Below, one piece after another: positions 24,952 to 33,207 of a stretch of 64,000 bases of DNA. The stretch spans positions 88,820-152,819 of the forward strand of contig NZ_JACOQH010000008.1 in NCBI RefSeq assembly GCF_014297335.1, given 5' to 3'. The notes under the pieces are model-generated. The model ran no database searches and was not told where the DNA came from. It saw nothing but the letters and a program-made list of their open reading frames with translations. Position numbers and translations under genes: made by a program. Each line of letters starts with the position of its first letter. Position 1 is the first letter of the stretch. Source of the stretch: Roseburia_D yibonii (lineage in GTDB: Bacteria > Bacillota > Clostridia > Lachnospirales > Lachnospiraceae).

Positions 24952-25833
24952 ATGATCACCTACGATTACTACCGGATCTTTTATTTTGTAGCCCAGTACC
25001 ACAGCTTCACCAAAGCGGCGGAAGTGCTCGGGAACAACCAGCCCAACATCACCCGCTGCATGAACAATCTCGAGCATGAGTTAAACTGCAAATTATTTGT
25101 CCGTTCTAACCGGGGCGTCACCCTGACACCGGAAGGAACCCGTCTCTATGAGCACGCCGCGATTGCCTACGAACAGCTTTTGGTCGGAGAAGAAGAATTA
25201 AAAAAAGACCGCGAGCTTGAGAGCGGTCTTATCACGATCGGCGCAAGTGAAACGGCACTGCGCCTTGTTCTTTTAGACAAACTTGAAGTTTTCCGCGAGC
25301 GCTATCCACATGTGCGCCTCCGGATCTTAAATTATTCCACACCACAGGCGATCACTGCCTTAGAAAACGGGCTTGCGGATCTTGCGATCGTAACCACACC
25401 ACTTACGCTCAAAAATTCTCTGCAGAAAGTTCCGCTTTATTCCTTCCATGAGATCTTACTCGGCGGGAAAAAGTTCGCTTCCGCCGCAGCCGACAAACGC
25501 CACCTTGCGGATTTTGGCGACGCGCCATTCATCTCGCTTGGAAATGACACCGGAACCAGACAGCTCTATATCCAGTACTTTTTAAACTATGGTCTGCCGT
25601 TCCAGCCGGATATGGAGGCTGCGACAACCGACCAGATCCTGCCGATGATCGCGCACAATCTGGGCATCGGTTTTTATCCCGAAAAGCTGGCACAGGAGTC
25701 GATCGCCAAGGGCGAGGTCTGCCAGATTTCGATCACAGAGCCGCTTCCTGACCGGTGCGTATGTCTGCTCTGTGACAAGAACCGTCCTTTAAGCATTGCC
25801 GCAAAAAAATTAAAGGAAGAACTAATGCGTTAG
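24952..25833 (+). CDS. LysR-family transcriptional regulator divergent from yoaK-type gene
   Basis: I chose the ATG at 24952 (293 aa), preceded by AAAGAAAGGA; the longer frame upstream is hydrophobic promoter translation. The helix-turn-helix is ITYDYYRIFYFVAQYHSFTKAAEVLGNNQPNITRCMNNLEHEL with a FVRSNRGVTLTPEG wing. The effector domain has IGASETALRLVLLDKLEVF and the ATTDQILPMIAHNLGIGFYPE closing strand. The intergenic 127 bp is AT-rich with several TATATTT boxes that could hold both promoters. Its 3' end overlaps aguB by 4 bp, tail to tail, inside a hairpin. Confidence 0.88.
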   Translation: MITYDYYRIFYFVAQYHSFTKAAEVLGNNQPNITRCMNNLEHELNCKLFVRSNRGVTLTPEGTRLYEHAAIAYEQLLVGEEELKKDRELESGLITIGASETALRLVLLDKLEVFRERYPHVRLRILNYSTPQAITALENGLADLAIVTTPLTLKNSLQKVPLYSFHEILLGGKKFASAAADKRHLADFGDAPFISLGNDTGTRQLYIQYFLNYGLPFQPDMEAATTDQILPMIAHNLGIGFYPEKLAQESIAKGEVCQISITEPLPDRCVCLLCDKNRPLSIAAKKLKEELMR

Positions 25834-25840
25834 TTCTTCC
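25815..25840 (-). terminator. Hairpin covering both stop codons of lysR and aguB; terminator of the polyamine operon
   Basis: GGAAGAACTAA (25815-25825) and TTAGTTCTTCC (25830-25840) pair perfectly over 11 bp around TGCG. On the minus strand the stem is followed by TTTAATTTTTTT. The overlapping stop codons of the two convergent genes lie in the loop-proximal right arm, so coding and termination functions share the same bases. Confidence 0.7.
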
Positions 25841-26711
25841 CTGCAATGATCCCGTAATATTCCGGTCTTCTATCGCGGAACAGCCCCCACTCGAGCCGTT
25901 TTGCCATCAGATCGGAAAGGTCATATTCCGTCATCAGAATCTCTTCCGTATCTCTGGACGCGCTCTTTATGAGTTCTCCCGTCTCATCCGTCATAAACGA
26001 AGATCCGTAAAAATTAAGTTTTGAGCTCTGCATACCGTTTTCCTCACAGGGCTCCACGCTTTCTTCCCCGATCCGGTTCGCAGCGATCACCGGCATCAGG
26101 TTGGTGGCTGCATGCCCCTGCATACATCTGCGCCAGTGCGGCATACTGTCGCACGCAAGGATCGGCTCCGATCCGATCGCGGTCGGATAAAACAGCAGTT
26201 CCGCGCCCTTTAACGCCATGCATCGCGCGCTCTCCGGAAACCACTGATCCCAGCAGATGCCGACACCGATCGTGCCGTATTTCGTGGCAAACGCCTGAAA
26301 TCCGGTGTCCCCCGGCGTGAAATAGAATTTCTCCTGATAGTAATGGTCATCCGGGATATGGGTCTTACGGTATACACCAAGCAGCGTTCCATCCGCATCG
26401 ATACAGGCAACGGAATTGTAGAGATTATTGCAGTCTCTCTCGTAAAAGCTGATCGGAAGCACAACGGAAAGCTCCCTCGCAAGCCGCATTCCCATCTGCA
26501 CCGCGTCATTTTCCTCCACCGGCTTTGCATAGGCGTAAAAATCATAACGTCTCTGCTGGCAGAAGTATTCCCGTTCAAAAAGCTCCGGCAGCAATATGAT
26601 CTGCGCTCCCATCTTCGCCGCTTCCCTGATCTTTGCTTCCGCAGAAGCAAGATTCTTTTCTATTTCTTTTTCACAGCGCATCTGAATGGCTGCCACCTTC
26701 ACTTTGCTCAT
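25830..26711 (-). CDS. aguB: N-carbamoylputrescine amidase
   Basis: I chose the ATG at 26711 (293 aa; KVKVAAIQM start), as the longer frame reads into aguA. It is a nitrilase-superfamily enzyme with the triad Glu (ILLPELFERE), Lys (VYRKTHIPDDHYYQEKFYF) and Cys (GTIGVGICWDQWFPE). These flanking residues are typical of AguB, which hydrolyses N-carbamoylputrescine to putrescine, CO2 and ammonia. It is the last gene of the operon and follows aguA by about 30 bp, which together convert agmatine to putrescine. Its end forms part of the terminator. Confidence 0.95.
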   Translation of the reverse strand: MSKVKVAAIQMRCEKEIEKNLASAEAKIREAAKMGAQIILLPELFEREYFCQQRRYDFYAYAKPVEENDAVQMGMRLARELSVVLPISFYERDCNNLYNSVACIDADGTLLGVYRKTHIPDDHYYQEKFYFTPGDTGFQAFATKYGTIGVGICWDQWFPESARCMALKGAELLFYPTAIGSEPILACDSMPHWRRCMQGHAATNLMPVIAANRIGEESVEPCEENGMQSSKLNFYGSSFMTDETGELIKSASRDTEEILMTEYDLSDLMAKRLEWGLFRDRRPEYYGIIAGKN

Positions 26712-26743
26712 ATCTACTCTTTCCTTTCCCTGAAATGTCCCAT

Positions 26744-27889
26744 TTAAAGCGGGATCTGCTGTGTGATGCAGTGGATATTTCCACCACCGACCAGAATATC
26801 CCTTGCGTAAACCGGGATCACCCTGCGGTCTTTGTTCCACTCCTGCATCAATGCCACCGCCCGCCTGTCACTTTCTTCATTTTCTCCGCCGAAGACCGGC
26901 ATTACCACCGCGTCATTGGAAAAATAGAAGTTTACATAAGATGCCGCCAGCCGTTCTCCTGCCTCCCGCTCATCTTCACCGGCCTCGAACGTATAACCGG
27001 CAAGTTCCTCACTTGTTATGCAGACCGGGATATCCGGGATCGGCAGCTTATGGATGACAAGTTTCCTGCCTTTTGCGTCCGTCTCCTGTTCCAAATAGGC
27101 AAGTGACTCTGCAGAGAGCGCATACTGCGGATCTTCTCTGTTATCCGTCCACGCCAGCACGATCTCTCCCGGACGCAGAAACGCGCACACATTATCGACA
27201 TGCTCGTTTGTCTCATCCTGATAAATGCCGCGCGGCAGCCAGAGGACTTTTTTTGCCCCAAGATACTGCTTTAAGCGCTGCTCGATCTCCTCTTTGGAAA
27301 GCTTCGGATTTCGTCCCGCACTCAAAAGACAGGATTCGGTCACCATGACCGTCCCCTTTCCATCGCTGTGGATCGAACCGCCTTCCAGCACGAACGGTGC
27401 TGCGTCATAGACCGGATAACCGTAGATTTCCGCAAAATACTTTGCAAACGCATTGTCCTTTTCCCAGGAAGCATACAGCCCGTCAACTTCACCGCCCCAC
27501 GCATTGAACTCCCAGTTCACCGCGCGGATCTCATGCTCTTCTGACACATTTCCTTTTCTTACAAATGTCGGTGCGACATCCCTTGCCCACGCATCATCGG
27601 TCTTTGCCGAAAAAAGCTCCACATTTTCCTGCCACGGCTCCCCGGTTTCCTTTAACATGGCTTTGGCGGATTCCATGCCCGCCGCTCCGACCGCGACATA
27701 GACTTTTTCACTTGCCGCGATCGCCTTTATCACATTGCGAAACGCCGCGCGCGCCGCCTTTGCCCCGTAGATCCAGGAACCCGGACGCTCCGGCCAGATC
27801 AGGATGCATCCACGGTGCGGCTCAAATTCCCCCGGCATGATAAAGCCGTCTGCCGCCGGGCTTTTGGTCTGCTCTCGTTTCTGTTCCAT
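26744..27889 (-). CDS. aguA: Agmatine deiminase
   Basis: I chose the ATG at 27889 (381 aa), because GGAG lies six bases upstream; the ATG at 27901 lacks such a site. The guanidino-group-modifying-enzyme fold is seen from MPGEFEPHRGCILIWPERPGSW, TDDAWARDVAPTF (substrate Asp/Arg) and VLEGGSIHSDG, with the catalytic Cys in GGGNIHCITQQIP near the end. It converts agmatine to N-carbamoylputrescine plus ammonia. It lies between nspC and aguB in the polyamine operon. Confidence 0.96.
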   Translation of the reverse strand: MEQKREQTKSPAADGFIMPGEFEPHRGCILIWPERPGSWIYGAKAARAAFRNVIKAIAASEKVYVAVGAAGMESAKAMLKETGEPWQENVELFSAKTDDAWARDVAPTFVRKGNVSEEHEIRAVNWEFNAWGGEVDGLYASWEKDNAFAKYFAEIYGYPVYDAAPFVLEGGSIHSDGKGTVMVTESCLLSAGRNPKLSKEEIEQRLKQYLGAKKVLWLPRGIYQDETNEHVDNVCAFLRPGEIVLAWTDNREDPQYALSAESLAYLEQETDAKGRKLVIHKLPIPDIPVCITSEELAGYTFEAGEDEREAGERLAASYVNFYFSNDAVVMPVFGGENEESDRRAVALMQEWNKDRRVIPVYARDILVGGGNIHCITQQIPL

Positions 27890-27907
27890 TCTTTTCTCCA
27901 TTATCTT

Positions 27908-29038
27908 TTATGACAAACGCATCTTAAAATCTTCATAGCCGAATTCCTTTACGATCTGCACGGTGCCATCCTCTTTTTGCACCGCAATCGCCGGAAGCGG
28001 CATTCCGTTGAACGTGTTATTCTTTACCATGGAATAGATCGCCATATCTTCAAATACGAGCCGGTCGCCCACATGGATCTCCTGCGTGAAACTGTAATCT
28101 CCGATCACATCGCCCGCCAGACAGGTCATCGAGGACAGCCGGTAGGTATATGGCTTCTCCTTTGCCGGAAATCCGCCTCTTAACGGCGGACGATACGGCA
28201 TCTCAAGCACGTCCGGCATATGACACGCCGCAGACGCGTCGAGGATTAAAATATCCAGATCGTTTTTTACAATATCCTGCACTTCCGTCACCAGATATCC
28301 CGCATTCAACGCGATCGCTTCCCCCGGTTCGAGATAAACCGTCAGATGATAGCGATCGGTAATATAACCGATAAGCTTTTTTAACTCTTCCAGATGATAA
28401 CCCGGTCTTGTAATATGATGACCGCCACCCAGGTTAAGCCATTTGATCTTTGTGAGATACTGCCCGAATTTTTCCTCGAACGCATAAAAGGTTTTGACCA
28501 GATCATCCGCGTCCTGTTCACACAGCGTATGAAAATGCAGTCCCTCGATGTCCTCCGGCAGTTCCTCCGGAAACTGCGCTCTTGTGACACCAAGTCTTGA
28601 GCCCGGCGCACACGGATCATAGATCGCATGTCCTTCCTGCGTGGAGCACTCCGGATTCACACGGATCCCGATACTCGCTTTTCCTGCCGCTTCCCGGTGC
28701 TTTTCGTACTGCGCAAAGGAGTTAAAGATGATATGGTCGCAGATCTCAGACAGCTCTTTCATATCCTCCGCTTTGTAAGCCGGCGCGAAGACATGGTTTT
28801 CCTTTCCCATTTCTTCCCTGCCAAGGCGCGCCTCATACAGCCCGCTCGCCGTTGTCCCGCTGATATACTGTCCGATCAGCGGATACAGGTGGTACATGGA
28901 AAACGCTTTCTGCGCCAAAAGCACATGGCAGCCCGTCTCCTGTTCCAGATTTTTTAAGATCTCCAGGTTCTGTTTTAATTTTTTCTCATCTGCCACATAG
29001 CAGGGCGTTGGCAGCGTTTCCCAGGTACAAGTCTTCAT
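27908..29038 (-). CDS. nspC: Carboxynorspermidine/carboxyspermidine decarboxylase
   Basis: A 376-aa fold-type III PLP enzyme of the alanine-racemase type. The PLP lysine is in HVLLAQKAFSMY (about 43). GIRVNPECSTQEG, the LNLGGGHHITRPGY glycine loop and YLEPGEAI bind the phosphate. LILDASAACHMPDVLEMPYRPP carries the second active-site part. It decarboxylates carboxyspermidine to spermidine. It is encoded 38 bp downstream of the matching dehydrogenase, the usual pairing. Confidence 0.95.
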   Translation of the reverse strand: MKTCTWETLPTPCYVADEKKLKQNLEILKNLEQETGCHVLLAQKAFSMYHLYPLIGQYISGTTASGLYEARLGREEMGKENHVFAPAYKAEDMKELSEICDHIIFNSFAQYEKHREAAGKASIGIRVNPECSTQEGHAIYDPCAPGSRLGVTRAQFPEELPEDIEGLHFHTLCEQDADDLVKTFYAFEEKFGQYLTKIKWLNLGGGHHITRPGYHLEELKKLIGYITDRYHLTVYLEPGEAIALNAGYLVTEVQDIVKNDLDILILDASAACHMPDVLEMPYRPPLRGGFPAKEKPYTYRLSSMTCLAGDVIGDYSFTQEIHVGDRLVFEDMAIYSMVKNNTFNGMPLPAIAVQKEDGTVQIVKEFGYEDFKMRLS

Positions 29039-29076
29039 ATTTTCCTCTGTCCTTACTTTGTTATCATTTGAAATGC

Positions 29077-30336
29077 TTATTCTACGGTCTTTGGATTTTC
29101 ATCCACGATCCACGGCAGACCATACTGGTTTAACATATCCATAAACGGATCCGGATCGAACTCCTCGATATTGAATACACCGTCTTTATCCCATACCTTG
29201 TCCACTACAAGCGCAGCTCCGATCATTGCCGGAACACCGGTCGTATAGGAAATTGCCTGGGATCCGACCTCTTTGTAGCATTCCTGATGGTCGCAGACAT
29301 TATAGATATAGATCGTCTTTTCTTTTCCGTCTTTCTTTCCGGTAAAGATACATCCGATGTTGGTCTTTCCTACGGTTCTTGGTCCCAGGGATGCCGGATC
29401 CGGAAGCAGTGCCTTTAAGAACTGGATCGGCACGATCTCCCTGCCCTCAAACTGGATCGGTGAAGTGGAAAGCATACCGACATTCTCCAGGCATTTCATG
29501 TGTGTCAGATAGCTCTGTCCGAAGGTCATAAAGAAACGGATACGTTTTACGCCCGGCACATTCTTTGCCAGAGACTCGATCTCCTCATGATGCAAAAGAT
29601 ACATATCCTTGTCGCCGACCTGCGGGAAATTATATTCTCTTTTGATCTCCATCGGCTCTGTCTCTACCCAGTGTCCGTTCTCCCAGTAGGAACCATTTGC
29701 GGAAACCTCGCGCAGATTGATCTCCGGGTTAAAGTTGGTCGCAAACGGATAACCGTGATCTCCGCCGTTGCAGTCTAAGATATCGATATACTCGATCTCA
29801 TCAAAATAATGCTTTAACGCATACGCGGTGAAGACGCTCGTAACACCCGGATCGAATCCGCTTCCGAGCAGTGCCGTGATCCCTGCTTCCTTAAATTTTT
29901 CCTGATATGCCCACTGCCAGGAATAATCAAAATATGCGGTAAATCCTTCGTCTTTGCAGCGTTTCTCATAAATTTTACGCCACTCTGGATCATCCGTGTC
30001 TTCCGGCTCATAGTTTGCCGTGTCGATATAATCCACTTTGCATGCAAGACACGCATCCATGATCGTCAAATCCTGATACGGCAGTGCCACGTTAAGTACC
30101 GCGTCCGGCTTGTAATCCCGGATCAACCGGATCAGTTCATCCACATTGTCCGCATCCACCTTTGCTGTGGTAATAACGGTATCTGTCGTCTTTTCCAGCT
30201 TCTCCTTTAACGCATCACACTTTTCCTTGGTACGGCTCGCAATGCAGATCTCTGTAAATGTTTTGCTGTTCTGGCAGCATTTGTGGATCGCGACTCCCGC
30301 AACTCCTCCGCAGCCGATAATCAGTAATCTTCCCAT
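29077..30336 (-). CDS. Carboxynorspermidine/carboxyspermidine synthase (saccharopine-dehydrogenase family)
   Basis: 419 aa. It opens with the Rossmann motif LLIIGCGGVAGVAIHKC. The conserved segments NVALPYQDLTIMDACLACKVDYIDTANYE and LGSGFDPGVTSVF, and a dimerisation/substrate region with CNGGDHGYPFATNFNPEINLREV, match CASDH (often annotated Lys1/LYS9-like). It reductively condenses putrescine with aspartate semialdehyde using NADPH, giving carboxyspermidine. An AAAGGAGG ribosome site precedes the ATG. It acts just before NspC. Confidence 0.94.
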   Translation of the reverse strand: MGRLLIIGCGGVAGVAIHKCCQNSKTFTEICIASRTKEKCDALKEKLEKTTDTVITTAKVDADNVDELIRLIRDYKPDAVLNVALPYQDLTIMDACLACKVDYIDTANYEPEDTDDPEWRKIYEKRCKDEGFTAYFDYSWQWAYQEKFKEAGITALLGSGFDPGVTSVFTAYALKHYFDEIEYIDILDCNGGDHGYPFATNFNPEINLREVSANGSYWENGHWVETEPMEIKREYNFPQVGDKDMYLLHHEEIESLAKNVPGVKRIRFFMTFGQSYLTHMKCLENVGMLSTSPIQFEGREIVPIQFLKALLPDPASLGPRTVGKTNIGCIFTGKKDGKEKTIYIYNVCDHQECYKEVGSQAISYTTGVPAMIGAALVVDKVWDKDGVFNIEEFDPDPFMDMLNQYGLPWIVDENPKTVE

Positions 30337-30364
30337 GTTTTTATCCTCCTTTATCTGTAAGCTT

Positions 30365-31228
30365 CTATGCTTTTGCTCTTTCTTCTTCTTCCAACATATC
30401 CTCTACATATTTTGGCAGCATGAACGCGCCCTTATGCAGGTTTGTCGTATAATACCAGGTTTTGATCCCGCGCTTTTTCCAGCGCGCCGCATCCAGATCC
30501 ACGAGCGGATGATATTTTTTTGACGCAAATCCAAACAGCCAGTACCCGGAAGAACAGGTCGGGATATGTGCCTGATACACACGGCTGATCGGAAAACTGT
30601 GGCTCGCCTTGCGGTGCATGAGGCGGCAGGATTCCTCGTCTTCGTCATAAAACGGACTTCCGTGCTGGTATACCATGATCCCATCCTCTTTGAGCGCGCG
30701 GAAACAGTTTCCGTAAAATTCCTTGGTAAAAAGTCCCGCCGTATGTCCGAGCGGATCGATCGCGTCGTTGATGATCAGATCATACATGTCGTTTTTCGTG
30801 CGCAGAAAACGCAGTCCGTCCGCATTGTAAACCTTCACACGCGGATCATCCAGACCGCACGCATTATCCGGGAAGAACTTTTTACAGACCTCCACGAACA
30901 CCTCATCCGGCTCCACCACATCGATCTCTTCGATCTCATCATAATAGGAAAGTTCTCTTGCCACGCCGCCGTCACCGCCACCGATGACCAGAACCTTTCT
31001 CACATGCGGATGCACCGCCATCGGCACATGTACGATCATCTCGTCATAGACGAACTCATCCTGTTCGGAAAATACGATGCTTCCGTCCGAACTCAAAAAA
31101 CGCCCGAACTCTTTCGACTCAAATACGTCAATACGCTGATAATCGGTCTGTTCCCCGAAAAGCTGTTTTTCTACCTTTACCGACACTTTCACATGCTCCG
31201 TGTGGTAATCTGAAAACCAAAGTTCCAC
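30365..31228 (-). CDS. speE: Spermidine synthase (polyamine aminopropyltransferase)
   Basis: 287 aa from a GTG start preceded by AAAGGAGG. The N-terminal beta domain includes YQRIDVFESKEFGRFLSSDGSIVFSEQDEFVYDEM. The methyltransferase-like core has VLVIGGGDGGVAREL, DVVEPDEVFVEVCKKFF and YDLIINDAIDPLGHTAGL, keeping both catalytic aspartates of the usual DSxD motif. It transfers an aminopropyl group from decarboxylated SAM to putrescine. No speD lies in the window, so the donor must come from elsewhere. Its presence beside the carboxyspermidine pathway is unusual. Confidence 0.93.
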   Translation of the reverse strand: MELWFSDYHTEHVKVSVKVEKQLFGEQTDYQRIDVFESKEFGRFLSSDGSIVFSEQDEFVYDEMIVHVPMAVHPHVRKVLVIGGGDGGVARELSYYDEIEEIDVVEPDEVFVEVCKKFFPDNACGLDDPRVKVYNADGLRFLRTKNDMYDLIINDAIDPLGHTAGLFTKEFYGNCFRALKEDGIMVYQHGSPFYDEDEESCRLMHRKASHSFPISRVYQAHIPTCSSGYWLFGFASKKYHPLVDLDAARWKKRGIKTWYYTTNLHKGAFMLPKYVEDMLEEEERAKA

Positions 31229-31243
31229 CGGCTTTCTCCTCCT

Positions 31244-32716
31244 TTATTTCCATACCTGCCGTTCATCCGACAGTACATTTAAGTACTCCACCTCCGGGTC
31301 TTCTGTTCCCTGCATGGAGCATCCTTTTTCTTTTGCATATACAATATAATCAATGATCTCCTGCGTGATCATCTCTCCCGGCGCGAGGATCGGGATCCCC
31401 GGCGGATAACACATAACAAATTCTCCGCAGATCTTTCCGGCCGATTCCCGGATCGGAATATATTTTTTCTCCGAATAAAACGCGGCCTGCGGCGATACCA
31501 GAACCGTCGGATTGATGTACTCGGTATTTAACATCTTCGCCGGATCTTTGGAATAGAGACGCTTGATATCCGCAAGCGCGCCGACCAGACGCTCAATGTC
31601 CTGCATCCGGTCTCCGATGGAGATATAGGCAAGGATATTCGCGATATCGCCAAGCTCGATCTGGATATCGTACTCATCCCGCAAAAGGTCATAGACTTCG
31701 ATCCCGGCAAGCCCGATATCTCTTGTATACACGGCGAGCTTGGTCACGTCAAAGTCATAGACGCTTCCTCCATTTATCATTTCCCTGCCGTACGCGTAAT
31801 AACCGCCGATGTCGTTGATCTCCTGTCTCGCGTATTCCGCCATCTGGCTTACTTTTCCAAAAGATTCCTTTCCGCGCAGGACAAGATTCCTTCTTGAAAT
31901 ATCAAGACTTGACATCAAAAGATAGGACGCGCTCGTCGTCTGCGTCAGATTGATGATCTGGCTTACATACTCCCAGTTGACATTTTTTCCGGTGAGAAGC
32001 AGTGAGCTCTGTGTCAGGCTGCCACCTGATTTGTGCATGGAGACAGACGCCATATCCGCTCCGGCGTCCATCGCGCTGACCGGCAGATTCTCTCCAAAAT
32101 AAAGATGTGTTCCGTGCGCCTCATCCACAAGCACCAGCATCTCATGCTCATGTGCCAGCTTTACGATGGAGCGCAGATCCGAACAGATCCCGTAATACGT
32201 CGGGTTGTTCACAAGCACCGCGACCGCTCCCGGATTGTCAAGGATCGCCCGCTCCACCTCGGATACCTTCATTCCAAGGGAAATTCCAAGCTTTTTATCG
32301 ACCTCGGGATTGACATAGACCGGCGTCGCGCCGCACAGCACCAGCGCGTTGATCACGCTCTTGTGTACATTCCGCGGCAGGATGATCTTATCCCCAGCCT
32401 TACAGACAGAAAGCACCATGCTCTGTACCGAGGAAGTCGTTCCGCCTACCATAAAAAAAGCGTGATCCGCACGGAATGCCTCCGCCGCAAGCTCCTCCGC
32501 TTCCTTGATGACCGAGACCGGATGGCAGAGATTGTCAAGCGGTTTCATGGAATTCACATCCAGACTCACACATTTTTCTCCGAGCAGTTCCACAAGCTCC
32601 GGATTTCCCCTGCCCCGTTTGTGTCCGGGTACATCAAATGGAACCACCCTTCTTTTTTTTAACTGTTCCAGTGCTTCATACACCGGCGCATGCATCTGCG
32701 GATTTTCTTCTCTCAT
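31244..32716 (-). CDS. speA: Arginine decarboxylase, Orn/Lys/Arg decarboxylase class I fold
   Basis: I chose the ATG at 32716 (490 aa), after GAGGAAAC. It is a fold-type I decarboxylase of the Bacillus SpeA/YaaO type. PFDVPGHKRGRGN leads, HAFFMVGGTTSSVQSMVLSVC is the phosphate site, VLVDEAHGTHLYF gives the PLP Asp and SVSMHKSGGSLTQSSLLL the PLP Lys. The C-terminal domain ends MCYPPGIPILAPGE. The downstream agmatine enzymes indicate arginine as substrate, giving agmatine; lysine activity cannot be excluded. It is the first gene of a six-gene polyamine operon, behind a long leader with an intrinsic terminator. Confidence 0.93.
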   Translation of the reverse strand: MREENPQMHAPVYEALEQLKKRRVVPFDVPGHKRGRGNPELVELLGEKCVSLDVNSMKPLDNLCHPVSVIKEAEELAAEAFRADHAFFMVGGTTSSVQSMVLSVCKAGDKIILPRNVHKSVINALVLCGATPVYVNPEVDKKLGISLGMKVSEVERAILDNPGAVAVLVNNPTYYGICSDLRSIVKLAHEHEMLVLVDEAHGTHLYFGENLPVSAMDAGADMASVSMHKSGGSLTQSSLLLTGKNVNWEYVSQIINLTQTTSASYLLMSSLDISRRNLVLRGKESFGKVSQMAEYARQEINDIGGYYAYGREMINGGSVYDFDVTKLAVYTRDIGLAGIEVYDLLRDEYDIQIELGDIANILAYISIGDRMQDIERLVGALADIKRLYSKDPAKMLNTEYINPTVLVSPQAAFYSEKKYIPIRESAGKICGEFVMCYPPGIPILAPGEMITQEIIDYIVYAKEKGCSMQGTEDPEVEYLNVLSDERQVWK

Positions 32717-32787
32717 CACAGTTTCCTCACATTTCTTCTATACACAGAGACGGGATGTCTTCGTCTTTTCCCCGTCGCCATTACAAA

Positions 32788-32815
32788 AAGGACAGGCAAC
32801 GCATCACCTGTCCTT
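32788..32815 (-). terminator. Intrinsic terminator in the speA leader (attenuator candidate)
   Basis: AAGGACAGG and CCTGTCCTT form a perfect 9-bp stem with a 10-nt loop, followed on the minus strand by TTTTTG. It lies about 70 nt upstream of the speA start and about 345 nt after the leader promoter, so it can end the transcript before the operon. The next sequence (GCGACGGGGAAAA and a second weak stem) resembles the sequence after the terminator of the Mn-riboswitch operon. Confidence 0.7.
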
Positions 32816-32964
32816 GTATCATCCTATTTTCACAGTCTTATTTCTGTATTCCTACTTTACCTTCTGCAAAAATAATTTTCAGAGTTATACGTTGGCTCGC
32901 GCCAGCAAATATTTGCTATTACTACTCTTTATTGACCGTTTCACAAGTGATATTCTAAATACTA

Positions 32965-33115
32965 AATATCGATGATGTTCCTAATCAACTTATAAAATTT
33001 GAGCTTCTAACTCAATCAATAATGTGGTCTCCCACCACAATCGGCAGCTGCCCCGCCTGTCCGTATGGGCTTAACCGGATAAAACGCCGGATCTTTGACC
33101 AGCTTCACACCCGGT
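32965..33115 (-). mobile_element. Possible relic of an IS200/IS605-type tnpB 3' end with its structured right end
   Basis: One minus-strand frame ends SPYGQAGQLPIVVGDHIID-stop, resembling TnpB tails. It overlaps a hairpin TGTGGT/ACCACA (33023-33039) and is followed by TTAGAAGCTC, a small AT hairpin and TAGGAAC, a layout recalling IS605-group right ends and their omega-RNA. Only about 30 codons remain. The same DNA might instead be a structured leader RNA of speA. The remaining bases from 32820 to 32960 are AT-rich, with a GCAAATATTTGC palindrome shared with position 33120. Confidence 0.3.
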
Positions 33116-33160
33116 GGGCAAATATTTGCATGAAAACTATTCTCGCATTCATGTATCCAA

Positions 33161-33189
33161 AGTATAGCACACACACCTTTGAATTACAA
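33161..33189 (-). promoter_or_regulatory. Promoter of the speA operon leader
   Basis: On the minus strand TTGTAA (33184-33189) and TATACT (33161-33166) are 17 bp apart, just downstream of the HAD gene stop. Transcription would give a leader of about 440 nt before speA. Confidence 0.6.
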
Positions 33190-33207
33190 GAAATTTATTC
33201 TTTTCGT

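Noticed and set aside
33000..33190. 6S RNA, SRP RNA or tmRNA in the speA upstream region
   Set aside because: I could not find the conserved core motifs of these RNAs; the region is listed instead as a leader with a possible tnpB relic.
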